From JAIBJN01 sp963699495 (GTDB lineage Bacteria > Actinomycetota > Thermoleophilia > Gaiellales > Gaiellaceae), in contig CAVOUB010000005.1 of assembly GCA_963699495.1 (NCBI GenBank), positions 682,001 to 746,000 on the forward strand: a stretch of 64,000 bases of DNA. Reading direction: 5' to 3'. The stretch's first letter is position 1, and every line of letters begins with the position of its first letter. Below are positions 26,275-34,963 of this stretch, piece by piece. A program made the translations under genes and the position numbers. The notes under the pieces were generated by a model, which saw only the letters and a list, made by a program, of their open reading frames with translations, searched no databases and was not told the origin of the DNA.

Positions 26275-26347
26275 GGCGAGGTAGCTCAGTTGGTAGAGCA
26301 CACGGCTGAAAACCGTGGTGTCGCCGGTTCGATTCCGGCCCTCGCCA
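26275..26347 (+). tRNA. tRNA-Phe (GAA)
   Basis: A complete 73-base cloverleaf: acceptor stem GGCGAGG/CCTCGCC with discriminator A, D arm GCTC...GAGC, anticodon loop CTGAAAA (anticodon GAA), five-base variable loop and TTCGATT T-loop closed by GCCGG/CCGGC. The 3' CCA is not encoded. Confidence 0.97.
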
Positions 26348-26372
26348 CTCCTGTCACCACCGCCATCTCATT

Positions 26373-26389
26373 CACCACTCATGGTGGTG
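26373..26389 (+). terminator. Hairpin after tRNA-Phe
   Basis: CACCAC at 26373-26378 and GTGGTG at 26384-26389 flank a five-base loop, 25 bases after the tRNA. The stem is short and no U-tract follows, so the role is uncertain. Confidence 0.3.
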
Positions 26390-26462
26390 GATCGAGCGTT
26401 CGGAACGTGAGATAGTCCGGCTCCTCGGCGGACACTTCAGGGGTGACCGCCCCGTGTGTATC

Positions 26463-26469
26463 GAGGAGG
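26463..26469 (+). promoter_or_regulatory. Strong ribosome binding site fixing the ATG at 26475
   Basis: GAGGAGG lies five bases before ATG 26475. This favours that ATG over the in-frame GTG at 26454, and gives a clean signal peptide. Confidence 0.7.
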
Positions 26470-26474
26470 CGGGG

Positions 26475-27002
26475 ATGATCAGACGGCAGCTCAGGATCGT
26501 TGCAGTCGTGTTCGCCGTCGGGGCCGCTCTTGTGCTCGTCGCTCGGGCCGGCGCCCATACGAGCGGCAGCGAGACGTTCAAAGGCCTGATCGTCGCTTCG
26601 GGCGCGTCGGGGACACGGACCGTCGTCGGCAGCGTGGTCGTCGCCAAGGGCGTGTTCAACGGCGTCGGCCGGATCGTGGAGATCGACAACCTTCCCGGCG
26701 ACCCCGACAACGTCAGCCGCGACGACCTCGTTTTCGCCAAGGGCACGATGCACCTCGTCAGCGAGACCCTGGACGCGTCGTTCTCGATCAACCCGAAGAC
26801 CTGCATCTACAGCGCCACGCTGCAGCAGGTCGGGACGATCGAAGGAGGCACCGGCAAGTTCGCCCATGCGACGGGCAGCAGCACCGCCACCGTCAGAGTT
26901 CACGGCCTGGCGGCGCGGAACCCTGACGGAAGCTGCTCCGAGGAGCAGGTCCCCCTGCTCGACGTCGACACGATCGCGTCAACCGGAACTCTGTCCTTCT
27001 GA
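26475..27002 (+). CDS. Secreted beta-rich protein of unknown function
   Basis: 175 residues with a signal peptide (IRRQLRIVAVVFAVGAALVLVARAGA). The mature part is rich in Gly, Thr and Val and contains GTIEGGTGKFAHATGSSTATVRVHG, a pattern shared with beta-barrel families such as DUF3224 and the allene-oxide-cyclase-like barrel, where GTGKFAGATG is typical. Two cysteines (in KTCIYS and GSCSEE) could form a disulfide outside the cell. No catalytic site is evident. It stands alone, after tRNA-Phe and converging on the permease genes. Confidence 0.75.
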   Translation: MIRRQLRIVAVVFAVGAALVLVARAGAHTSGSETFKGLIVASGASGTRTVVGSVVVAKGVFNGVGRIVEIDNLPGDPDNVSRDDLVFAKGTMHLVSETLDASFSINPKTCIYSATLQQVGTIEGGTGKFAHATGSSTATVRVHGLAARNPDGSCSEEQVPLLDVDTIASTGTLSF

Positions 27003-27110
27003 GCGACCCGGAACGCGCTCACTCACCTGGTTTCGCGGACATGACTTGCGCGAGGTCGCTGGTTCGCCGAGTCACCGCCGCGCACTGGTTGTGAGCTGTG
27101 CTGCGGGCGC

Positions 27111-27155
27111 TCAAGAAGCGTCTTGACACGCCGTGCCCCGGGTTCCTGGAACCCG
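27111..27155. terminator. Two hairpins in the 172-base gap between converging genes
   Basis: TCAAGA/TCTTGA pair around AGCG at 27111-27126, and CGGGTTC/GAACCCG pair around CTG at 27139-27155. The rest of the gap 27003-27174 shows no gene. The second hairpin is the better terminator candidate for both strands, though no T-run follows either. Confidence 0.4.
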
Positions 27156-27174
27156 CCCATTCCCGCCTGGACTA

Positions 27175-28080
27175 CTAGAGGACTGCTTCCGGCTCGGGCC
27201 GGCGAGGGCGCGCCGTTCGCCGCCGGCCGGACTTGGCGGCGGCCCAGCGGCGCGGGTCCAGCGCGTCCCCGAGCCCGTCCGCGAGCAGGTTCGCCCCCAC
27301 CGCGAAGATCGCGATCGCCAGGCTCGGAAGGAAGACGAGCCAGAGGCGGCCGAAGGTGATCCCCTCGAGCGCCATGTTTCCCCAGGTCGGCACCGGCGCC
27401 TCCGGCCCGAGGCCGAGAACGGCGAGAAACGCCTCCCCGAGAACGACCGCGGGCAGCTCCAGGAAGATGGCCACGAGCACGATCCCCATCGCGTTGGGAA
27501 CGATGTGCCTCCGTGCCACCGCTCTTCGGCCAGCTCCGAGGGCCTGCGCCGCGCGCACGTAGTCCTGGCGCTTGAGGAGGACGACCTCGCCCCGGACGAG
27601 CCTGGCCGTGATCATCCAGTTGACGATCGAGAGCGCCAGGATGATGGTCTGCACGTTCTGGGCCTGGAGCCCGACCACGACGAGGATGACGATGCTGACG
27701 GGGAGCCGCGGAATCGCAAGCAGCCCGTCCAGGAGCCGCATCATCACGTTGTCGACGCGTCCGCCCGCGAGGCCGGAGATGGCCCCGTAGGTCACACCGA
27801 TGACGAGGATGACGGCCAGGGCGCCCGCCGCGATCAGGAGCGTCACCCGCCCGCCGGCGGCGAGGCGGGTGAAGATGTCACGCCCGTACTGATCCGTGCC
27901 CAGCCAGTGGTCGGCGCTCGGGGGCAGGCGCACCTGTGAGAAGTCCGCGTCCAACGGGTCGTAGGGCGAGAGGAAGGGAACGAGCACGCAGTACGCGATC
28001 ACCGCCAGGAAGATGGTCCCGCCCACGCAGGCGGTCCGGTTGCGGAGCAGCGCGCCGATCATGCGCCGGCGGCCGCTCAC
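27175..28080 (-). CDS. Peptide/nickel-type ABC transporter permease (DppC type)
   Basis: 301 residues from a GTG overlapping the DppB-type stop (GTGA); an ATG six codons later is the alternative. An N-terminal helix and ADHWLGTDQYGRDIFTRLAAGGRVTLLIA are followed by five helices, with the EAA loop DYVRAAQALGAGRRAVARRHIVPNA that docks to the ATPase. This permease would pair with the DppB-type protein to import oligopeptides or similar solutes. No binding protein or ATPase gene lies beside it, so these two genes are orphans or work with distant partners. The Arg/Pro-rich tail RRRTARPRRPEPEAVL is an oddity. Confidence 0.88.
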   Translation of the reverse strand: MSGRRRMIGALLRNRTACVGGTIFLAVIAYCVLVPFLSPYDPLDADFSQVRLPPSADHWLGTDQYGRDIFTRLAAGGRVTLLIAAGALAVILVIGVTYGAISGLAGGRVDNVMMRLLDGLLAIPRLPVSIVILVVVGLQAQNVQTIILALSIVNWMITARLVRGEVVLLKRQDYVRAAQALGAGRRAVARRHIVPNAMGIVLVAIFLELPAVVLGEAFLAVLGLGPEAPVPTWGNMALEGITFGRLWLVFLPSLAIAIFAVGANLLADGLGDALDPRRWAAAKSGRRRTARPRRPEPEAVL

Positions 28081-29016
28081 AGGCGTCGCTCTTCCCGCAT
28101 GCGCGGGTCGATGATCGCCATGAGGACGTCTGCGATCAGGTTGACGACGAGGACGAGCACCGTCAGCGCGACGGTGAGGCCGAGGATCATCGGGTAGTCC
28201 TTGGCGCGCGCTGCCTGGACGAACTCGGCCGACACGCCCGGGATGCCGAACGCTGTCTCCACGAAGAACGCGCCCGTGACCAGGAGCGCGAGCATCGGAG
28301 GCGTCGCCGAGAGCAGCGGCACGGACGAGTTGCGGAGAACGTGGGCGCCGACGACCCGCGACTGGCGCAGGCCCTTCGCCCGCGCCGTGCGCACGTAGTC
28401 GGACTGGAGCGTGTCCACGGCGGCGGCGCGCGTCAGCCGCGCCGTGTACCCGGCAGGGGCGAGGCCGAGCGCGAAGACGGGCAGCACCTTCCCCTGCCAG
28501 GTCTCCCAGCCGAGCGGGAAGACGTCCCACTCGTAGACGAGGTAGCGCGAGAGGACGTAGGTGACGAAGAAGACCGGGACGACCAGGAGCACGCTCGCCG
28601 CCGAGGTCGCCAGGTGGTCGAGCAGCGAGGAGCGGCGCACGGCGGCGAAGAGCCCGAGCAGGATCCCGACCGGGATCGCCCACGCCGCGGCCAGGAGGAT
28701 GAGCTCGCCTGTCACGGGAAAGCCCTGCTCGACAGCGTCGTCCACCGAGTAGTAGCGGTTGACGAGACTGGGCCCGAACTGGAGCGTGGCGACGTTCTTG
28801 ACGTACTGGCCGAACTCGACGAACCACGGCTCGTCGAGGTGGTAGAAGTCGCTCAGCTCCTGCTGGAGCGGCGCCGGAAGCCCGGGCACGCCCTTCCGGG
28901 GGCTGGAACGGCGATCCCCCGGCGCTGCGCATGAGCACGAACGTCAGGAGCATCACGAGCAGGACGATGGGAATCGCCCAGAGCACGCGTCTGAGGACGA
29001 AGGCGGCTAGTGACAC
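28077..29016 (-). pseudogene. Peptide-type ABC permease (DppB type), frameshifted
   Basis: The N-terminus from a GTG at 29016 (AAFVLRRVLWAIPIVLLVMLL...MRSAGGSPFQPPEG) is in one frame up to about 28890, and the rest (VPGLPAPLQQELSDFYHLDEPWFVEF and five helices, EAA loop SDYVRTARAKGLRQSRVVGAHVLRNS) in another. One extra base next to a run of G/C at about 28890 explains it. Everything else is well conserved, so a sequence error is as likely as a real mutation. The downstream gene overlaps its stop, as expected for a dppBC pair. Position 29017-29113 upstream holds no gene I can support. Confidence 0.75.
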
Positions 29017-29113
29017 CTAGTGGTCCGACGGTGCGGGCCGTCTCCGGTTAGGCGGGCGAAAAAACGACGTCCGGGCCGGTGCGACCGTGCCGCGAACGTC
29101 GTTTGGCGGGATC

Positions 29114-29746
29114 CTACAACATCTGTCTGCTCGCCAAGAACGCCGTTCCGCGGCCCGCGGCCAACTCCTCGAAGTGCCCGAAGCCGTGGCTCGCGAGCTT
29201 CTCGCGCAACGTCTCCGGCGGCGTCCAGATCGGGGTCGAGGGGCCCGAGATGTGGGCAACGATCACCGCGCCGCCGGGCGCCGTCACCCGCGCGACCTCG
29301 GAGAAGAACGGGATCATGTTGAGGAGGACGACGAGGTCGAAGGCAGCGTCCGGGAAGGGGAGGGCGGATGCGTCGGCGACTTCGAAGCGGACGCGGGCGC
29401 CCAGCCCGGGCGGGAGCAGGCGCCGTGCCTGTTCGACCATCGCGGGCGACAGGTCGACCCCGGCAACCTCGGCGTCCGGGAAGCGCGCCGCGACAAGCTG
29501 GGCCGCCTTGCCGGTGCCGGTGCCGAGGTCGAGGACCTGCGCCGGAGGCGAATCGAGGCGCTCGAGCGCGGCTGCCAGCGGCGCCAGCGCCTCCGCGCTC
29601 ACGATGTCGTCCCAGGCCGGGGCGAGCGCATCGAACTGCGCCCGGAGAGGACGCCGGAAGAGCCGCCAGAGTCCAGGCCACCTGACGACCGCGCGCGTGG
29701 CAAGGCGGGCGAACCGCCTCCCCAAAGAATTGAACAGGCCGTTCAC
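29114..29746 (-). CDS. Class I SAM-dependent methyltransferase
   Basis: 210 residues from a GTG that overlaps the SAM hydrolase stop (GTGA). Motif I VLDLGTGTGKAAQLVAARFPDAEVAGVDLSPAMVEQA and later VADASALPFPDAAFDLVVLLNMIPFF and TAPGGAVIVAHISG are of the UbiE/Methyltransf_11 type. The N-terminal 45 residues are basic with FARLATRAVVRWPGLWRLFRRPL, perhaps membrane-associated. Position at the end of the tetrapyrrole operon hints at a cofactor- or lipid-related substrate, but that is only context. It is not closely similar to the tandem pair at 18.5-20.1 kb. Confidence 0.85.
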   Translation of the reverse strand: MNGLFNSLGRRFARLATRAVVRWPGLWRLFRRPLRAQFDALAPAWDDIVSAEALAPLAAALERLDSPPAQVLDLGTGTGKAAQLVAARFPDAEVAGVDLSPAMVEQARRLLPPGLGARVRFEVADASALPFPDAAFDLVVLLNMIPFFSEVARVTAPGGAVIVAHISGPSTPIWTPPETLREKLASHGFGHFEELAAGRGTAFLASRQML

Positions 29747-30555
29747 CGGTCGGTCGCCGCGAGTCGCAGCTCCTGGCCCACGACGGCGCCGAACATCTGC
29801 GCCGCGTTTCCCTGGTTGATGGCAAGAGCGATGTTTCCGTACGCGTCCTCGTACAGGACGATGTCACCGGGACGCACCTCCGCGAACGTGCGCGCGGCAA
29901 CCGCGTAGTAGCGCTCGAAGCCCACCTCGACCTCGATCCGGGACCCGGGCTCGATCGCCACCTGCTCGAGGTGGTCGCGCGCCAGGTTCAGCTGCACGTT
30001 TCCGAACCGGTCGACGTGGAGGACGGTGGCCCTGATCCGGCGCGTTCCGACGTCCGGGGCGGGAAGCTTCAGCCGGACGAGCTCGTCGAGCGGAACCGCG
30101 GGGCCGAGCTCGGCCAGCTCGACGCCGGCGGCGAGGTGGGCGGCCGCGGGCGCGAAGACGTCGCGGCCGTGAAAGGTGCGCGCCACCGGCTCCAGGCGGT
30201 AGGCGGCCTCGGCGAGCTCGACCGCCTCTTCCACGCCCCCCAGCCGCTCGGCGGCCACGAGCAGGAGGCCGTTGTCCGGGCCGACGTAGAGGCGGCCGCC
30301 CGCGCCGCGCAGCGCCAGCGGCTTGCGGTCGCCGCCGACGCCGGGGTCGACGACCGCGAGGTGGACGCCCTCCGGCATGTACGGCAGGGTGCTCGCGAGG
30401 ACGAGCGCGCCCTGCAGCACGTTCGTCGGGGCGATCCCGTGGGTGATGTCGATGATCTGGGCATCCGGCGCGATGCGCTTCATGACGCCGTGGCAGGTAC
30501 CGACGAAGTCGTCCTCGAGGCCGAAGTCGGTCAGGAAGGTGATGAACCTGGCCAC
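29743..30555 (-). CDS. SAM hydroxide adenosyltransferase (DUF62/SAM hydrolase)
   Basis: 270 residues from a GTG. FITFLTDFGLEDDFVGTCHGVMKRIAPDAQIIDITHGI at the N-terminus holds the substrate aspartates, and VHLAVVDPGVGGDRKPLAL, YVGPDNGLL and the Asp/Arg/His-type site near YRLEPVARTFHGRDVFAPAAAHLA follow as in the fluorinase-like family. The C-terminal domain has VLHVDRFGNVQLNL. These enzymes split SAM to adenosine and methionine using water. It overlaps hemD by 25 bases at its start and the methyltransferase by four at its end. Confidence 0.9.
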   Translation of the reverse strand: MARFITFLTDFGLEDDFVGTCHGVMKRIAPDAQIIDITHGIAPTNVLQGALVLASTLPYMPEGVHLAVVDPGVGGDRKPLALRGAGGRLYVGPDNGLLLVAAERLGGVEEAVELAEAAYRLEPVARTFHGRDVFAPAAAHLAAGVELAELGPAVPLDELVRLKLPAPDVGTRRIRATVLHVDRFGNVQLNLARDHLEQVAIEPGSRIEVEVGFERYYAVAARTFAEVRPGDIVLYEDAYGNIALAINQGNAAQMFGAVVGQELRLAATDR

Positions 30556-31187
30556 GCAGCGAGCTTAACCGCTTCCACGATCCCTTCCCGGTCGTGCGTC
30601 GAGGCCTCTGCGACGACGCGCAGACCGAGAGACCGGGCCTCCGCCGAGGTCACGGGCCCGATGGAGACGACGGCCGGGTCGAGCCCGAGCGTGGCCAGGC
30701 TTCGGGCCGCCGAGGCGGAGGCGAGCACGACGAGATCGCCGTCGGGAAACCGCTCGGGTCGGAGCTCGACCGTCCGGTAGAGCGGGACGAAGTCGGCGCC
30801 CAGCTCCCGGACGAGCACGTCCCGCGCGTCCGCCGCCCCCGCGAAGAGGACGCGGCCGGCGGGTCTCGGCAGCTCCGCCGCCAGCCCTTCCTGCGTGGAG
30901 ATGCGGGCCACGAGATCGGGCTCGACGCCCCTCGCTCGCAGCGCCTCGGCCGTGCCGCGGCCGACGACCGCGACCTGCGGAAGCGGCCCTTCGAGCCGGG
31001 CGAAGAGAGCCTCGACGCCGCTCCGGCTGGTGAGCAGGAGCCAGTCGTAGCCGGCCAGGCCGAGCGGGGGCCCGGCGAGGAGCTCGACGGTGACGAGCGG
31101 GCATGCCTCCACTTCGAACCCCTCCGCGGCCAGCACGTCCGCGAGGGGCGCCGTCAGGCCCTCGGTCCCGGTGAGGATGACCCTCAT
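30531..31187 (-). CDS. hemD: Uroporphyrinogen-III synthase
   Basis: 218 residues, ATG overlapping the hemC stop (ATGA). HemD is poorly conserved, but ILTGTEG at the start, the YDWLLLTSRSGVEALFARL segment, VAVVGRGTAEALRARGVEPDLV and ASASAARSLATLGLDPAVVSIGPVTSAEARSLGLRVVAEA are the typical signature, including the last conserved SIGPVT. It closes hydroxymethylbilane to uroporphyrinogen III, the branch point of heme and corrin synthesis. Position after hemC supports the call. Confidence 0.9.
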   Translation of the reverse strand: MRVILTGTEGLTAPLADVLAAEGFEVEACPLVTVELLAGPPLGLAGYDWLLLTSRSGVEALFARLEGPLPQVAVVGRGTAEALRARGVEPDLVARISTQEGLAAELPRPAGRVLFAGAADARDVLVRELGADFVPLYRTVELRPERFPDGDLVVLASASAARSLATLGLDPAVVSIGPVTSAEARSLGLRVVAEASTHDREGIVEAVKLAAWPGSSPS

Positions 31188-32027
31188 CCCGGCCGCGCGG
31201 CCGTGAGGGCAAGCAGCTCGTCTGCAAGCACCGCCGGGTCCGAGCCGCTGCGGCGCTCGATCCAGCGGCCGTCCTCGTCGGCGACGAGCGCGGTCAGCAT
31301 GGCGCCGTCGTGATGGGCGGCGACGGGCGCGAGGCAGCCTCCGCCGATGCGGGAGACGCAATCGCGCTCCGCAGTCACCCTCCGGCGCGTCTCAGCATCG
31401 TCCAGCACGACGACCAGGGCCTCCTCCCCCGCGCGCACCTGGAGCGCCACGGCGCCCTGGCCCGCCTCGGGAAGGAGCTCCTCCGGTTCGAACCGGTGAC
31501 CGATCTCGGCCGCGAGGCCGAGCCGCTCCAGCCCGGCGGCGGCCAGGACGATCGCGTCGAGGCCCCGCTCGCCTCGCTTGCGGAGTCGCGTGTCGACGTT
31601 CCCGCGCAGCGGCTCGACGGAGAGCTCGGGCTCGAGCGCGAGGAGCTGGGCCCGCCGGCGGACCGAAGCGGTACCCACCCGCATCCCGGGCCGGATCCCG
31701 TCGGCACCGCAGAGCGCGTCGCGCGGATCCTCGCGCGGGAGGTACGCCCCGATAGCCAGTCCCTCCGTGTCCGTCGAGGTCATGTCCTTCGCCGAGTGGA
31801 CGGCGACGTCGATCCGGCCCGCGAGGAGCGCCTCCTCGATCTCCTTCACGAACACGCCCCGGGACCCGATCTCGCCGAAGGGCTTCGAGCGGTCGCGGTC
31901 TCCAGCGGTCGTGATCGGCACGATGGCGACGTCGGCTTCGCCGGCTCGCCGCACGGAGCGCGTCCGCGGCGAGCTCGGCCTGTGTGAGCGCGAGCCTACT
32001 GCCGCGGCTTCCGAGCCTGATCAGCAT
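31184..32027 (-). pseudogene. hemC: Hydroxymethylbilane synthase, frameshifted near 31950
   Basis: ATG at 32027 starts IRLGSRGSRLALTQAELAADALRAA. The frame then shifts at about 31945-31955, in a GC-rich GCGGCGAGCCGGCG stretch, and the remainder (ADVAIVPITTAGDRDRSKPFGEIGSRGVFVKEIEEALL, VHSAKDMT, PREDPRDALCG, AERDCVSRIGGGC with the dipyrromethane-binding Cys) is intact in the other frame. The protein tetramerises porphobilinogen. With hemA and hemD intact on either side, a consensus error is the simplest explanation. The gene overlaps the hemA end by 32 bases. Confidence 0.85.
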
Positions 32028-33285
32028 CGTCGCCGAGCCCGAAGAGGTGCCGCACGGCGTCCGCGTAGAGGACGCCGTCCGCCGCGGCGGCGGCCTCCTT
32101 CATGCGCACGGTGGGCTGGTGCAGGAGCTTCGCCACGATCTGGCTCGTGAGAGCCTCGACGGCGCGGCGCTGGCTCGGCGAGAGCGAGGCGAGCCGGCCC
32201 TCGGCACGCTCGAGCTCCTCGCGGCGGATCGACTCGGCGCGGGCCCGCAGCGACGAGATCGCGGGCACGACGTCCAGCGAGAGCTGCCAGGCGCGGAACG
32301 CGTCCGCCTCCTCGCTGACGATCGCCTCCGCGCGCACGGCTTCCTCGCGGCGCCCGGCGACGCTCTCGGCCACGACGCGCTCGAGGTCGTCGATGTCGTA
32401 CAGGTAGCAGCCCTCCAGCTCGAGCACGGCCGGGTCGACGTCCCGTGGCACGGCGATGTCGATGAAGAAGATCGGGCGCCCGCGGCGCTCCTTCATGGCG
32501 CGCTCGACCTGCGCGGCCGAGACGACGAAGCCCTGGGAGCTCGTCGAGGCGACCACGACGTCCACCTGCGCCAGCTCGCGCTCCACCTGCTCGAGCCCGA
32601 CGGCGCGACCGCCGAGCCGGCGGGCCAGCGCCTCCGCGCGCTCGGGCGAGCGGTTGGCGATCACGATCTCCCCGACACCGCGGGAGATCAGGTTCGCGGC
32701 GGCCAGGTCGGCGATCTTGCCGGCGCCGAGGAGGAGGATCCTCCGGCCGGCGAGATCGTCGAAGACGCGCTCGGCCAGCTCCGCCGCCGCCGAGGAGACC
32801 GACGCCGGGTTCTCGCCGATGGCCGTCTCCGTGCGCACGCGCTTGCCCACGCGCAGGGCCTGCCGGAAGAGCCGGTGGAGCGTCGGCCCGGTCGTCTTCG
32901 TCTCGCGGGCTGCCTCGTAGGCTTCCCGCACCTGGCCGAGGATCTGCGCCTCGCCGGGCACCATCGAGTCGAGGCCGGCGGCGACTCGGAAGAGATGGAC
33001 CGCCGCCGCCTCGTCGGTGACGGTGTAGAGCGCGGGCGCGAGCTCGGAGTGCGAGAGGCCGGACAGCGCAGCCAGCTCGCCGTGGATCCGCTCCTCGAGC
33101 TCGGCCGGCTCCGCGTTCACGCCGTAGACCTCGGTGCGGTTGCAGGTCGAGAGCACGGCCGCCTCCGCGCCGTCGCTCGAGAGGCGCCCGAGCGCCGCCC
33201 GGCGCAGCTCGGGGTCGTAGGCGAGCAGCTCTCGCAGCTCCACTGGAGCGTGCTGGTACGAGGTGCCGACGAGGACCAGTCGCAT
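31996..33285 (-). CDS. hemA: Glutamyl-tRNA reductase
   Basis: 429 residues. N-terminal GTSYQHAPVELRELLA, catalytic Cys in AVLSTCNRTEVYGV, GEAQILGQVREAYEAA, NADPH-binding ILLLGAGKIADLAA and FIDIAVPRDVDPAV, and a C-terminal dimerisation helix. It reduces glutamyl-tRNA to glutamate-1-semialdehyde, the first step of C5-pathway tetrapyrrole synthesis. hemB and hemL are not in the window. ATG at 33285, three bases after the HemX-type gene. Confidence 0.96.
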   Translation of the reverse strand: MRLVLVGTSYQHAPVELRELLAYDPELRRAALGRLSSDGAEAAVLSTCNRTEVYGVNAEPAELEERIHGELAALSGLSHSELAPALYTVTDEAAAVHLFRVAAGLDSMVPGEAQILGQVREAYEAARETKTTGPTLHRLFRQALRVGKRVRTETAIGENPASVSSAAAELAERVFDDLAGRRILLLGAGKIADLAAANLISRGVGEIVIANRSPERAEALARRLGGRAVGLEQVERELAQVDVVVASTSSQGFVVSAAQVERAMKERRGRPIFFIDIAVPRDVDPAVLELEGCYLYDIDDLERVVAESVAGRREEAVRAEAIVSEEADAFRAWQLSLDVVPAISSLRARAESIRREELERAEGRLASLSPSQRRAVEALTSQIVAKLLHQPTVRMKEAAAAADGVLYADAVRHLFGLGDDADQARKPRQ

Positions 33286-33288
33286 GGG

Positions 33289-34086
33289 CTAGAAGTGGAC
33301 GAAGGGGGTCAGGACGAGGCGGACGATGACGACGAGCAGGAAGCCCGCGAGAGCGAGGTAAGCAGTGCGCTTGCCGCGCCAGCCCGCCTCCCAGCGGAGG
33401 ACGAGGAAGGCCGCGTACACGACCCACGTGAGCAGGGTGACGCCCATGATCGCGTCGAAGGCGGCGCCGTCGCTCTCCAGGCGCGCAAGCCCGATCCCGA
33501 TGCCGACCGTGAGTGCGGGAAGGGCGACCGCGATCGTCCGGCCGGTCAGCTGGTCGAGCGTCTCCAGCGCGGGCGGGCGAAGGCGCAGGACTCCCGGCGT
33601 GCGCCGCTTGAGGCGCCGCTCCTGCCAGAGGTAGAGAGCGGCGAGGGCGGCTGCGAGCGTAAAGGCGGCGAAGGCGGCCAGGATCAGGCCGACGTGGAAG
33701 GCGAGGAAGAGGTCCCCGAACTCGGTTCGCGTCAGCTCACCGACCCCGCCCCCGGCCCACGCGAGCGCGAGCAGGACGGCGGCCAGCGGCATGACCACCA
33801 CGCCGAGCAGGCGAAACGGCGCCCGGCAGCCCCAGATGAGGTACGCGCCGACGCACATCCAGACGAAGAGGTTCAGCGACCCGGCCCAGCTTCCCCACGG
33901 GAACCCGTCCGCGCCGGCCGCCTGGGCGATGAGGAGCGCCGTCTGTGCGAGCCAGCCGAGCCGAACGCCCCAGATCGCGTAGCGCACGAGCCGGCCCGGC
34001 CGCACCGTGTCCCCGGCGTAGGCGACCGCGGCCTCCGCGTAGCCGGCCAGCGCGGGCCAGAAGAGCAGGAGCGCGGCCTCGGTCAT
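33289..34086 (-). CDS. HemX/CcsA-type cytochrome c assembly membrane protein
   Basis: 265 residues with eight hydrophobic helices. The tryptophan-rich WGSWAGSLNLFVWMCVGAYLIW matches the CcsA/CcmF-like WWD-type heme-handling family, and the conserved His in DLFLAFHVGLILAAFAAF and another near the C-terminus (LTPFVHF) could hold heme. HemX in Bacillus sits before hemA and modulates its level; the gene order here (hemX-hemA) is the same. Its ATG overlaps the CcmD stop (ATGA at 34083-34086), linking it to the ccm genes. Confidence 0.82.
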   Translation of the reverse strand: MTEAALLLFWPALAGYAEAAVAYAGDTVRPGRLVRYAIWGVRLGWLAQTALLIAQAAGADGFPWGSWAGSLNLFVWMCVGAYLIWGCRAPFRLLGVVVMPLAAVLLALAWAGGGVGELTRTEFGDLFLAFHVGLILAAFAAFTLAAALAALYLWQERRLKRRTPGVLRLRPPALETLDQLTGRTIAVALPALTVGIGIGLARLESDGAAFDAIMGVTLLTWVVYAAFLVLRWEAGWRGKRTAYLALAGFLLVVIVRLVLTPFVHF

Positions 34087-34274
34087 CCGACCACCTCCTC
34101 GCGCTCGGGCTCCGGCTCGGGGGCGGCGTCCTTCCTCCGCCGGGCAAGCTCGGCCAGCGCTCCGACCTCCCGCTCGAGCCGCGAGAGCTTGAACGCGTAG
34201 ATGACGAGGTAGGCAAGCAGAACGGCCAGCACGACCAGATAGGCCGCGGTGACGTACTTCTCGGCGGTGCTCAC
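34083..34274 (-). CDS. ccmD: CcmD-like small membrane protein
   Basis: 63 residues from a GTG overlapping the CcmC stop (GTGA). One helix (YVTAAYLVVLAVLLAYLVIYAF) followed by a charged coiled-coil-like tail (KLSRLEREVGALAELARRRKD). Size, topology and position directly after ccmC fit CcmD, which holds CcmC with the CcmAB exporter. The sequence itself carries little signal, so the call rests mainly on context. Confidence 0.75.
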   Translation of the reverse strand: MSTAEKYVTAAYLVVLAVLLAYLVIYAFKLSRLEREVGALAELARRRKDAAPEPEPEREEVVG

Positions 34275-34963
34275 GTGAGCGCCTCCCTGAGCTCGGAGAG
34301 CCGCTCGTCGATCCGCTTGCCGGTCAGCTCGTTGAGGTAGAGCGAGCCCGCGAGCGCGAGCATCCCGGCGAGGCACACGAGGAACGTGAGCAGCTGGCTG
34401 CCGCTCAGGTTCGAGCCGACGTCGCGGTCGAAGACGACCGGGTGGATCAGACCCTCGGCGAGCCGGATGGCCAGGAAGCTGACGGGGATGAGCACGACGC
34501 CGAAGAGCGCGTAGACGGCCGACATGTTCGCGCGCCGCGGACCGGGGTCGACCGAATAGCGGAGCATGAAGTACGCCGAGTAGAAGAGAAAGAGCACCAG
34601 GAAGAGCACGAGCTGGCGCTCGCCCCAGCTCCACCAGACTCCCCAGGACGTCCTCGCCCAGATCGACCCGGTGACGAGGGTGAGGATCCCGAAGATGACC
34701 CCCATGTGCACGGCCGTGTAGCTCTCGAGGTCGTAGCGTTGGTCGCGCGTCCAGAGCAGGCGCAGCGCCTTCCACGCGGCCCAGAAGAAGCAGGCGTACG
34801 CGGTCAGCGCGATCGGCACGTGGATGTAGAAGATCCGCTGGCGGAAGCCTTCGAGCGGCGCCTCGGGCACCCAGTAGAACGCCAGCGAGATGCCCACGAG
34901 CAGCAGGCCCCCGGCGGCGGCCGCGAGCGCGACCGCGTGGCTATTCCGTAACGACGTACTCAA
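34271..34963 (-). CDS. ccmC: CcmC heme-handling protein of cytochrome c maturation
   Basis: About 230 residues with six helices. RIFYIHVPIALTAYACFFWAAW and the WWD-like signature GSIWARTSWGVWWSWGERQL are diagnostic, with the heme-ligand His in IFYIHVP and in EGLIHPVVFDR. CcmC moves heme toward CcmE. I chose a TTG at 34963, giving a 23-base overlap with the ccmB end; another TTG lies upstream at 34987. No ccmE or ccmF is in the window. Confidence 0.92.
   Translation of the reverse strand: MSTSLRNSHAVALAAAAGGLLLVGISLAFYWVPEAPLEGFRQRIFYIHVPIALTAYACFFWAAWKALRLLWTRDQRYDLESYTAVHMGVIFGILTLVTGSIWARTSWGVWWSWGERQLVLFLVLFLFYSAYFMLRYSVDPGPRRANMSAVYALFGVVLIPVSFLAIRLAEGLIHPVVFDRDVGSNLSGSQLLTFLVCLAGMLALAGSLYLNELTGKRIDERLSELREALT

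Noticed and set aside
31184..32027. hemC as a true pseudogene with loss of heme synthesis
   Set aside because: hemA and hemD are intact, coupled and well conserved, and ccm genes would be useless without heme; error is the simpler reading.
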